64,000 nucleotides of DNA from Entamoeba invadens IP1 (taxonomy: Eukaryota; Evosea; Mastigamoebida; Endamoebidae), in NCBI RefSeq assembly GCF_000330505.1, contig NW_004191814.1, forward strand, positions 159,695 to 223,694. Direction: 5' to 3'. The position numbers were made by a program, and so were the translations under genes. Under the pieces are notes generated by a model, which worked only from the letters and a program-made list of their open reading frames with translations, was not told where the DNA came from and ran no database searches. Numbering within the stretch: the stretch's first letter is position 1; every line of letters begins with the position of its first letter. Positions 39,885-49,347 of this stretch are shown piece by piece.

Positions 39885-41549
39885 ATGTTTTTTATATCCA
39901 GTTTTGAATAAGAAGATAATTACAATGGTTTAGAAGCTATTAAAGAGACAATTCAAATGGTGTTTATTTATTTATTAAATCGGGTTTTTTCTTCAATCAG
40001 GACTATTTGAAATTCAAAGAGGAACACATTCTTATAATCAAATTAATAGTATCTATTTATAATTTAATTGGTAATTGATTATAAGTTCTTTTATTTTTAT
40101 TAATAATAATTAATGGTATATACAATAAAAATATCTATTAAACATTTACAATACCAAAGTCTGTCTAAAACGTTGTCCATTTGACAATAATTTACACAAA
40201 ATAAGTTTCAAAAAATAGGAATTAGGAAAAAACGTTGAAAACCAGGTAAAAAATTTGAAACAATGTTTTGAACGGTTTCGAAAATATGTTTAAAACAGTT
40301 TAAATGGTTTTTAAAGAGAGCTCACAACATTTTTAGGCTGACCATATAATAAAAGTATAAAGTTTCAATAAAGTTGGAATAATAATTATTTTTATATGTT
40401 TATATATGATTTGGTAAACCATAATTATGCTATAATAAATATTAGTAAAGATATTGATTTTAATATAATTTAAAAAGAATAATACAGTATAATCCGGGTT
40501 TAATTCCACTTTTTTCAAGAAAATTATTTGAAATGATTTTTAAAACAAAAATAATTGATGGAATTAACCTTCGATAGTTTCATAGTTATAATTATTTAAT
40601 AATTATTTGATTCAATCAAAAACAAATGATGATGGTAAATACTTTTTCATCGTCTCTAAAAATAAAGTTTTTTTTAACTATTTAATATAATATTTTAATT
40701 AAAATTATAGTAATTGGGAGCTTGGGATAATATTTGGTCTGGTTCCCGAATTAAAAATGTGTCGATAATTCACCTCGAAACAGTGGAAACCAAGTGAGAC
40801 GATAATCAAAAAGAAGGCACAGACGGTCTGTTTGTGCACCCGTTCCACATACTCTCAATGTCCTCCTTAGCACAGATCCCAATGAACGCCCCGTTTGAAA
40901 AGGGAACCACATCAGCGTTCAAAGTACGGAAGAGGAAAGTGGTAACATAGGGACGCACAAACAGTGACTTAAAGATGGACTTCCTTCAAAAAATACTCGC
41001 GGCAAATACTTTGTTAAGGTGGTGGTGAAACAAGTGTGTTTAATAAAATAAAACCGAATAAAAACTTTAGTTTATTATGTTTGTTTTTATTTATTCATTA
41101 TTTTATAATAAGTAATTTATAATATTATAGTACCGAAAAATAGATCCAGAAACAAAAATAATGCATTTTTATTCAAAAACAAATATTCTGATTAATTTGG
41201 GTGAAAACCCAATTATTTTACATAAATTTAAACAAAAAAAAAACAAGGCTATGATAATAAAACTCAAAAGTGTTGTTTTTATTATTTTTTCTTACTTCGG
41301 GTTTAATTATTTTCGAATGAATTAAACCCGATTATTTAATTAAACCCGGACTGGAATTAAACCCGGATTATACTGTATTTTTTTTTAAATCATACAAAAC
41401 AAAAAAAATAAGAAAAAAAGAGAAAAAACTGAAAAAAATAAAAAAGTTTGTTGTATTATTCTTAACTCATCACCAATTTACAGAAAGTGTTATCAAATCA
41501 CGAACAATCAACGTTTAATTCGCTCAGAAAAAATCAAGAACCTCGTCGG
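39885..41549. other. AT-rich intergenic region with a coding-like patch
   Basis: Mostly very AT-rich. An island at about 40720-41040 is clearly richer in G and C and reads protein-like on the minus strand (entered separately). At 41447-41483 a GTTTGTTG...TTACAG unit lies upstream of the Nup35-like gene; at 38 bases it is short for an intron here. Confidence 0.5.
40806..40985 (-). pseudogene. possible gene relic, family unknown
   Basis: A 59-codon minus-strand frame without a start near its beginning: it reads SLFVRPYVTTFLFRTLNADV, then VPFSNGAFIGICAKEDIESM and WNGCTNRPSVPSF, and ends at TGA 40806-40808. Other frames just outside it (for example LTWFPLFRGELSTHF downstream) are also protein-like, as if frameshifts split one older gene. 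Composition stands out from the surrounding spacer. I cannot name the family. Confidence 0.35.
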
Positions 41550-41969
41550 ATGTCGACAGGTCAACCCATCTTTCTACCACGTTTTGAAACTGCCAACAAC
41601 TTTGTGGTCAATAAAGAAGGGTTCTTATTTACAAATCGGAGATCTGTAGTAATTAAAGATGTTCGACTTGCGGAGATAAACCAGCTCTTTCCAATGTTAG
41701 AGAGGTTTGGTACTATAATAGGGATCTCACAGTGGAAAGACACTGGGGTTAAAATTGATTATGACAAAGAGAGCAGCGCAAGCGCTTTGTTCGCAAGGGG
41801 TAGTATTGAGGTTGGAGGAAAGGTTTGTGTAATTGTCGGGTTGAACGAGAACTATGGAGAAATCCCTCCAAAGGATATGAATACCCTCAGACCAACACAA
41901 ACAATAATGGAGTCGATCATAAACCCAATCATATCTTTTTTTGCAAATCTCTGGAATTGGCAGGGTTAA
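41550..41969 (+). CDS. Nup35/Nup53-like nucleoporin
   Basis: 139 residues from the first in-frame ATG. The Nup35/53 family has an RRM-like domain and a C-terminal amphipathic helix that bends the nuclear membrane. Here an RRM-like fold fits RRSVVIKDVRLAEINQLFPM, LERFGTIIGISQWKDTGVKI and KESSASALFARGSIEVGGKV followed by CVIVGL. The C-terminus is an amphipathic, Trp-rich helix (MESIINPIISFFANLWNWQG) as in Nup53. The frame stays open upstream for 21 codons back to a GTG at 41487 (NSLRKNQEPRR), so a missing 5' exon is possible. It is shorter than animal Nup35 (about 325 residues), lacking most of the FG-bearing N-terminus. Confidence 0.7.
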   Translation: MSTGQPIFLPRFETANNFVVNKEGFLFTNRRSVVIKDVRLAEINQLFPMLERFGTIIGISQWKDTGVKIDYDKESSASALFARGSIEVGGKVCVIVGLNENYGEIPPKDMNTLRPTQTIMESIINPIISFFANLWNWQG

Positions 41970-42142
41970 ATGTGCTTACATTCCGCCTTGAAACTGATTG
42001 ATTTGTCTTCTCATTTGAATTCTGTTAGATTTCACCAATTAAATTGAGAAACTATAATTTAAAACTATTAACTATTATGTTTAAGATTATCTGTTTTGGT
42101 GGATTGAAAGTGGTGGAAAGAAAAAACATAAAAGACTTGAAT

Positions 42143-42811
42143 TTAATGAGCAAACACAACGGGGGCGTTCTTGCCGATGAAGCTCTGGGGTTTATCGTCG
42201 TTATATATGAAGAATTTATCATTTAGGTACCCTTTCTTTGGTTCGTCGAGACCTGGTCCTACCTTGGAAAGCCATTCAATCCGCTTTTCGTACCAACCTG
42301 GTTGTCCGTTGAACACACCATCGCATCCATTCATCTTAAGCCCGACATTGCCATACATATCGGTGTTCTCTTTTCGCTTTGTCATTGCGTAGAATTGGTT
42401 CAGACTGAAAGGTTTGTCTGCTGCTTTCATAAACTTTCTGAAATTTTCAAGGTCCTCCTTCTCGTGGTCGGTGAGTTCTTTGACGTGTGTTTGGTACGGA
42501 TCGTTACGGATGAATTGTATGAATTTTCGCCTGTAGTTATCCTTTTCTTTATAATTACCCATTCTGAGTCTATGCATTTCGAGCTCGTTTCGGTTTTTGA
42601 ACTGTCTGTCGAAGTTTTCTCCGATGGTTTGTGCACGGTTTTGAAGGTGGCTTTTAATTTGGTCGGCATCTTGCTTTTCTAACAATTCACGATATCTCAT
42701 GGCTTCCTCAGTTGTTGGGTGTATCCCCGTTGGTTGCATTCCCTGGGGACCAAATTTTTGAGTCTGTGTTTGGGAGAACGCGCTTGCAAAAAGAAGAAAG
42801 AGAAATACCAT
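42143..42811 (-). CDS. secreted protein, unknown
   Basis: 222 residues from the ATG at 42811, which opens a clean signal peptide (MVFLFLLFASAFS); an in-frame ATG at 42865 would add 18 residues. The mature protein is highly charged and helical (EEAMRYRELLEKQDADQIKS, RNELEMHRLRMGNYKEKDNY), then a globular end with aromatic residues (GQPGWYEKRIEWLSKVGPG, PVVFAH). Two Cys are absent from the helical part; one is seen in MNGCDGVF. I do not recognise the family. Confidence 0.6.
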   Translation of the reverse strand: MVFLFLLFASAFSQTQTQKFGPQGMQPTGIHPTTEEAMRYRELLEKQDADQIKSHLQNRAQTIGENFDRQFKNRNELEMHRLRMGNYKEKDNYRRKFIQFIRNDPYQTHVKELTDHEKEDLENFRKFMKAADKPFSLNQFYAMTKRKENTDMYGNVGLKMNGCDGVFNGQPGWYEKRIEWLSKVGPGLDEPKKGYLNDKFFIYNDDKPQSFIGKNAPVVFAH

Positions 42812-44451
42812 TCTTCTCCAAAAAATATTACGTTTTACAAGTTCTTGATTTTTTCTGAAAATCATTATCTGAAACTATATTTTACTAAATTTATATTATG
42901 TTTTTTATTATTCGAAATATATGAACATTTTTTTCAAAAAAAAAATCATTTAAAAAAAAAGAAACTGTTTTAAATAACAAATTTTTTGAATAATTCGAAT
43001 AGTTGATTTTTTAATTATAAATTTATAAAAGTATAAATTTTACGAAACTATAAATTAACAAAATAAAAATAATTGTTTTTTTATTGAATGAAACTCATTC
43101 AATAAATAAATTTTAAAATGAATTTATTAACCCAATTTAAATAATTGGGTCAATTGTGTATTTCTTGTTTTATTATAATTTATAATTTTAATGCCTTATA
43201 AAAAAATTAAAATTATTAAAAAACTTTTTAAAACACAGAAAGAATATCTTATTTTATAACTTAAACATTTAAGTTCAATTTAAATTAAAATAATAATAAT
43301 TCATAATATTTATTAAAGGTTTGGATTTTTATAATGATAACTATTATAAAATAATAATGTGTATTATACACAGAAATTTCTAAAATAATTATTGCCGAAA
43401 ATGTGGTATTATAACGTACGAATTTATAAGAGAAAATGATCATTTTGGTTATGAAATGGTGACGTGAGTAATTAGGATTGTGATTTTGGAAACCTCTGGT
43501 TATACAATTTCAATTACAATTATATAAAAATATTTAATAATATATAATAATAATAATTTAGTTATTGTATTAATAATAAAATTAAATCAAAACTAAAACA
43601 ACTAAATTATTTTATATACAAAATAACCAAATATTTATTAAAATAACAATGATTGACACTTTTGAATTTGAGGTGTTAAACTTAATATATAAATATATAA
43701 ATTTAATTGGCGAAATTTTATTTAGTTAAAAACAATTTCGAGTTCGAAATAATTAAACTCAATTTTATTTGGATTGATGGTTTATTGTTAATATAATGTA
43801 GTAATTAATAGTATAACTTAATAAATGTTATTAAATTTGTTTTTAATTCTTTTATAAAAATCAAAAGCAAAACTTGTGGGTTTTTATTTTTTATTTTAAG
43901 TTAATGTTATTTGCCAATATTTCTTTTTTGTTATAACACAAAAGAAAAATAGTAATAAATATAATAATAAATAAATAAAAACGTATTTTTTAAAAAATGT
44001 GGTGTTAATTGATAATAATTGCCGGTAAAATAATTGGTGACTTGTGTGATTAGATCACGATAAAATGATAGTGATTTGAACCGAACATTTTCGGGTAATT
44101 TAGCCGGACAAATATTATTGTTTATTACCAAATTATAACCATTATTAAACAAATAAAAAAAAATAATAGTAGTAGCTTTTTATAATTGAATAAATTATAG
44201 ACTATAAGTTGATAATTCAAAAAAAAAATTAAAAAAAACAAAAACCAAATAAACACAAAAAAATTAACATGCCAAGAGGACATAAAAAAATATACAATAT
44301 TAATCAATTAAAATACCAAATAACGGGAAAAACAGTAGTTTAAATCAAGACAAAAATCAACAATCTAACAAAAAAATAGAAGCTTCGAAGTGGAAATAAT
44401 TTTGAGATTGGTAAAAATTATGAGATGATGACTATTTAAATCAACAAAAAA
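42812..44451. other. long AT-rich intergenic region
   Basis: About 1.6 kb of nearly pure A/T with homopolymers and short palindromic AT units. Minus-strand frames at 43931-44307 are Phe/Tyr/Asn/Ile-rich chance frames. No gene seen. Confidence 0.6.
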
Positions 44452-45393
44452 ATGAAATTTCATATTCTTACAGCTATGAAAGCGTTCTTGTTTGTGTTAT
44501 TAGCTTTGTTCTTGGCCGTCAGAGCCGAAGAAGAGGAGTATGAACTCAATGATGACTTTGAAGTCGAAGATGAGGATTATGATATGGATGCAGAAGACGA
44601 CGAAGATGATGAGGATGAATATGAACTCGAAGACGAGGAAGAAGAAGAGGAAGACGACGAGGAAGAAGATGAAGAAGAAGATGAAGAAGAAGACGACGAA
44701 GAAGAAGACGACGAAGAGGAAGACGACGAAGAAGAAGAAGACGACGAAGAAGAAGAAGACGAAGAGGAAGACGACGAAGAAGAAGAAGACGAGGAAGAAG
44801 ACGAGGAAGAAGAAGACGATGAGGAAGACGACGATGAGGAAGATGACGATGAGGAAGATGACGATGAGGAAGATGACGATGAGGAAGATGACGATGAGGA
44901 AGATGAAGATGAGGAAGATGAGGAAGATGAAGATGAGGAAGATGACGAAGACAACGACGACGAGGAAGATGATGAAGAAGAAGATGATGACGAGGATGAC
45001 GACGAATATGAACTCGAAGATGACGAAGAAGATGACGAAGAAGATGAGGAAGAAGATGAGGAAGAAGACGACGACGAAGAAGAAGACGACGAAGAAGAAG
45101 ACGACGAAGAAGAAGACGACGAAGAAGACGACGAAGAAGAAGACGAAGAAGAAGACGACGAAGAAGAAGATGACGATGAAGAAGATGACGAGGATGACGA
45201 GGATGACGAGGAAGATGACGATGAGGAAGATGACGAGGATGACGACGATGACGACGAATATGAACTCGAAGATGACGAGGATGACGAAGATGATGAAGAC
45301 GACGAAGAAGACGACGAAGAAGATGATGAAGAAGATGATGAAGAAGATGATGAAGAAGATGATGAAGAAGATGATGATGAAGAAGATGAGTAA
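44452..45393 (+). CDS. secreted poly-Asp/Glu protein
   Basis: 313 residues (305 if the second ATG at 44476 is used). A signal peptide (MKAFLFVLLALFLAVRA) is followed by a chain made almost only of Asp and Glu. The marker YELED recurs (Tyr codons at 44620, 45007 and 45259), with a variant YELN at 44539. The coding DNA is a GAAGAC/GATGAC/GAAGAA satellite. Such proteins bind calcium or basic partners with high capacity and low affinity, for example in ER or secretory vesicles (inference). No retention signal such as KDEL ends the protein (it ends EEDE). Because the DNA is repetitive, length probably varies between strains. Confidence 0.72.
   Translation: MKFHILTAMKAFLFVLLALFLAVRAEEEEYELNDDFEVEDEDYDMDAEDDEDDEDEYELEDEEEEEEDDEEEDEEEDEEEDDEEEDDEEEDDEEEEDDEEEEDEEEDDEEEEDEEEDEEEEDDEEDDDEEDDDEEDDDEEDDDEEDDDEEDEDEEDEEDEDEEDDEDNDDEEDDEEEDDDEDDDEYELEDDEEDDEEDEEEDEEEDDDEEEDDEEEDDEEEDDEEDDEEEDEEEDDEEEDDDEEDDEDDEDDEEDDDEEDDEDDDDDDEYELEDDEDDEDDEDDEEDDEEDDEEDDEEDDEEDDEEDDDEEDE
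44583..45390 (+). repeat. GAAGACGAC-type coding minisatellite
   Basis: About 800 bases of purine-rich codons (GAA, GAG, GAC, GAT), with local perfect units such as GAGGAAGATGACGAT repeated at 44820-44900 and GATGAAGAAGAT at 45320-45370. Confidence 0.85.
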
Positions 45394-46190
45394 TTATTCC
45401 AGTCGTAAATATTAACATTTCTTATTATTATTTTTTTATGAATTAATTAATGTTTAAACATATTCTTAACTAATTTTTATTGTTTTTTTGAAAAGTTTAT
45501 TTTTTTCGTTTCAAATTTTCGAGAATCTTTGTTAATTCTTTTTTACCATTTTTATAAAATTGAGCTAAAACCCACTTTTTTAAATGATATGTTCAATATT
45601 TTTTGCAAAAAGAACAACTTTTTAAAAAAAAACAACTTAAAAAGACCAACTTTTTACGTTTTTTATTTTGTTATTTATTTTTAGTAAAACTAAATCTATT
45701 TAATATTATCATCACAATGTTTTATTATTATTTAATAATAAATATTTTATCATTTAAATTTTATTATAAGAAGAGTTAATCTAATCAAATTCTATTACTA
45801 TAAAATTAAATATCTTTATAATTATTGCTAGTAAAATAATTAATAGAATAAACCATGTATATTAGTATATTTTCTTTTGTTTATTAATAATTATATTTTA
45901 TTTTTTTATTATTGTTTTATTAATATATAATAAAATATAATAATAATTATTATTTGTTTATAATAAAAATTCCAAATTAAAAAAGATGGTAAAAATTTCC
46001 ACCAATAACAAATAATGAAAAAAGTGTCCGTCTATTGTATTATTTTTACTATTATTATAAGTTTACTATTTGCAATTACTATTATTTTTATATTAAACAA
46101 TAGTAAAGTAACTATATATCAATTTTTATGCAAAGTTAGACCATCACAATAAAAAGAAAGTTAAATATATCCATCTGAAATAGCGAAACA
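45394..46190. other. AT-rich intergenic region
   Basis: A/T-rich throughout; nothing recognisable besides short TATAGT units near 46060-46120. Confidence 0.5.
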
Positions 46191-48712
46191 ATGAAGCCGT
46201 TTATGACAAGTCCCGATTACTCGAAACGACCTGAAAATCCGATGTTAATTGCCATTAGAGAATTTTGTTTCAAACCAAAGAAACTTGTGAAGACGCAAGA
46301 GACTCAAATTGTTTCTTCTTTATCTGTTAAGACACCAGAGCTAACACCTACAAAGGGACATCCCGTTAAAAATGAATTGATTCGCCGCAAGACTGAGCGT
46401 TTAAGTCGACGATTAACATTCGAACTTAACGAGCAACAGAAGCGACTAACTACACACAAAAAGACTGAACTACTTCCAATGAAGCAATACCCTATTTTTA
46501 ACGGCATCACAAAAAACCCATCAATTTTACGGAGTTCTTCACGTAAATTTATTGCCGTCGCAACCACCGAAAAGAGTGAATTTCCATCACCTCCAAACAA
46601 AGAGGAGCTTGTTGGGGTGTCACGTCAAAGCCATGAAAACCTTTTGAAAGTGACTCAAGAACTTAAAACAACTAATCATCAACTCAAACGAATTACTGTT
46701 GTTCCTACAAGCTCTACACTACTTCTTGTGACTCCTATCGCCTCTGAAAAGAACATTATTTTAATCGAAGTCCCCGTCTCATACAAATCATTGAACAGTT
46801 CAATAGGCGCGGTATTAGCAGAAGACACGACGAAGAAACTGTATGTGTGGCGTGGCAAGAAAACGAGTTTGATAATGAAAGGAAAGTGTGCAGATTATTC
46901 CGTGCAATACAAATTGTATCACAAAGTTGGGTATTCAATTCAAATCGAAGATGAAAACGAAGAAAGTGTTGACTTTCTGAATGCAATAGGGGGAAAATTC
47001 CCTTTCGAACCACTGACAGTCAATCCGCAGAACGATCGTCTCTGTTATGAAGAGAAGACAGTGACAATGATTCCCTGTGGATCCGGAGAATTAAAGAAGA
47101 CTGCATTAACCGGCTTACATTCCTTTCTTGTCAGAACTGGATTTAACACCTTTCTTTGGTGCGGTTCAAAAACATCAAAGAATGCAAGGGAGGCTTGTGC
47201 TAAGATAGCAAGTACTCATCAAGTCGGTAAACTCTATGTCATATTCCAAGGACACGAGCCTTTCATTTTTCAAGCACTCTTTGTTGACTGGATAATACCC
47301 AAAACCTCGACCAAACTTCCACCTGCGCCGTCTGTCAGTTTGTACATTTGTGTTATACCATTGAATTTATTAAATAATACTATACGAGTATACTATACTG
47401 GTATAATATAATACTATTAAATAATACTATTAAAAGAGGTGAAGTAATGAATAGAAAAAGACAGAGTCTTTAACCCAAATGACTTGTTNNNNNNNNNNNN
47501 NNNNNNNNNNNNNNNNNNNNNNNNNNNNNNNNNNNNNNNNNNNNNNNNNNNNNNNNNNNNNNNNNNNNNNNNNNNNNNNNNNNNNNNNTTTGTGAGTACA
47601 AAGTCAACAATTTGAAGTTAGAAATAGTGCCAGAAGAGGAGAAATACATTTTGAAGAGTTGGGAGTGTTATGTCTACTTGTATACATACCCATACAAGAA
47701 CATCTTCTTCAAGGCTTTGATATTTTGGTTGGGAAGAAGTGCGTCATTGTTGCATCGAGGAAAAGCTGCTGCGCTGACCGTCGACTTTGTAGAAAAGAAG
47801 AAAATTGATTGTGTGCAGATGCGAGTGCTTGAAGGGAGTGAGCAACATGAAGTACTTGGGATGTTAGGTGGAGGTGCAGTAATTCAAAAGAATGCGTCGA
47901 AAGAGGGGGTTTTTCTTTATGAAGTGAGGAATGTGAGGGGTGTTGATTACATTCGAATAGTCCAAGTCATAGACCACACACGAGATGTGAATTGTACATA
48001 CATTCTCGTGAAGAACGACTCGGCTCTATTAATGCAAAGTAACACCCCAAACAATACAAAGAAGACTCAACAAATAGAACTTATCAAACGAATAGGAATG
48101 AACGCGGGCATCTTCAAAGAGTTATGTGAAGACACTTTCACTCTGAACAATCTATTTAACACAAGTGTACCGGAACATCCACATGCATTCACTTTAAGTG
48201 CTTGTACTGGTGTTATTGAGTACGAAACACTCTACGAGCTCTCCGTACAAACAATGGACGATAATAAAGTGATTGTAGTTACGATGAAAGGGGGTGTCTA
48301 TTGTTGGATTAAAAGTGAAGTGACCCTTCAAGACACGATAAAGATCTTACGGGCGGTCACTGAGTATATTCAATGCGCTGAAATAAAGAAAGAGATTTTA
48401 GTCGGCTATTTCGTTCGACCCCAACACGAGTCTGAAATCCTCCGCAGAGTCTTTTTTGAAAATCAAGAACTCAACCGCGAGACGGAACAAGTCGAGAAAA
48501 TCAAAGACATCTTTTCTCAACTGACGCGAAGTTACACATTAGATGAGCTCAAAAAGAAGCCAAAATTCCTTTGTAGTATATCTTTCGGTCAACTTGAGCA
48601 CTTCTTAAGTGACGCAGATTTCAACAAAGCTTTTAAAATGTCAAAAGAGCAATTTAGTTCTCTTCCCAAATGGAAGCAAATGAATTTGAAAGTGAAAGTT
48701 GGCTTGTGGTGA
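46191..48712 (+). CDS. villin/gelsolin-family protein with headpiece, broken by a gap
   Basis: One gene across a 100-N gap (47489-47588). Exon 1 is 46191-47337. A donor GTTTGTAC lies at 47338, and a probable acceptor GAATAG ends at 47454, opening KKDRVFNPNDL up to the gap. Beyond the gap the frame is open from 47591 to the stop at 48710-48712. The basic N-terminal part is disordered. Gelsolin-like repeats follow: TTKKLYVWRGKKTSLI, HSFLVRTGFNTFLWCGSK, then after the gap CYVYLYTYPYKNIFF with FWLGRSAS. The C-terminus is a clear villin headpiece (SYTLDELKKKP, FLSDADFNKAFKMSKEQFSS, LPKWKQMNLKVKVGLW), an F-actin-binding fold. Probably an actin-organising protein of pseudopods. The bases lost in the gap are unknown, so the protein length is not fixed. 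Confidence 0.82.
47338..47454 (+). other. probable intron of the villin-like gene
   Basis: 117 bases, GTTTGTAC...GAATAG, phase 1; the longest in the window. It explains the in-frame stop that would otherwise end the first part at 47411. Confidence 0.65.
47489..47588. other. assembly gap (100 N) inside the villin-like gene
   Basis: Exactly 100 N. The reading frames on its two sides do not agree if the gap is truly 100 bases, so its real length differs or another intron is hidden. Confidence 0.99.
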
Positions 48713-48867
48713 TACCTTTATTTATACATTTAGTCGACTTTCTTTCTTCAACGCCTGTAGCATCAAGTAACTAGTACTTATAGTAAAATGTTATTATTTT
48801 TAATGATACGCGTTCATCTAGTATCATATTAATATATTAAACTATACTTCTCTCTGCCTCAACCCCA

Positions 48868-49249
48868 TTAAAACTGAACACTCTGCTTATACTCTTTCTC
48901 AAGTTCTCCAAAGCTCTTCTTCGGGATATTCGCGCTTTTACTTTTCTTCCAGTCACTTTTCGCACTTCCGTGATGACAAATCAACAAATTAACAAACGTC
49001 GTATCTTCCACAAAGTACTACGGATTCTCCAAATACCGTTAATATTTTACCGAGTGGCCTTTTAGCCATGAATCCGTTATAGAAGATGCATTCCTCCGGT
49101 TCCGATAGTGTCAAGTTCCCATATTTGTCAAATGTTCTCAAGACCCCAGTGAAGTATTGTCTCTCTTTCCCGTACTCGACTGCTATGAGGTATGGGAAGT
49201 CGACGTCCTCCAAAAAAGCCGCTGTAGCATGCCACGGTACCAAGCTCAT
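48868..49249 (-). CDS. LSM1: LSm1, decapping/decay complex subunit
   Basis: Two exons, 49249-48998 and 48945-48868, 109 residues. LSm1 is part of the cytoplasmic LSm1-7 ring that binds deadenylated mRNA and promotes decapping. Sm1 is at VDFPYLIAVEYGKERQYFTG with GVLRTFDKYGNLTL, and Sm2 at PLGKILTVFGESVVLCGRYD, matching LSm1. The intron (48946-48997, GTTTGTTA...GGAAG, phase 0) restores a C-terminal tail (KSKSANIPKKSFGELEKEYK, ending QSVQF) like the extension that LSm1 uses on the ring face. Without splicing, the protein would end DVC at 86 residues. Confidence 0.82.
48946..48997 (-). other. intron of LSM1
   Basis: 52 bases, GTTTGTTA...TGGAAG on the minus strand, phase 0. The AAG acceptor is the only one that keeps the tail frame. 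Confidence 0.65.
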
Positions 49250-49347
49250 TATTATTTTTAGTTTCCAATATCAAGTTTTCTAAATCCCACAAAAATGTTA
49301 TTCCCAACAATAACAAAAAAAAGTGACTCGAAACATGAAAACATCAC

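Noticed and set aside
43931..44307. Two hydrophobic minus frames that could suggest small membrane proteins
   Set aside because: They are Phe/Tyr/Ile/Asn runs expected from A/T homopolymers; no G/C-rich third positions as in real genes here.
44577..44954. A 125-codon minus-strand frame coding almost only Ser
   Set aside because: It is the complement of the GAA/GAT/GAC satellite of the acidic protein; it has no independent signal and is a by-product of codon composition.
44540..45418. Long plus-frame Lys/Met and minus-frame Leu/His/Arg frames over the acidic gene
   Set aside because: Both follow from the same purine-rich repeat; only the frame with the signal peptide makes biological sense.
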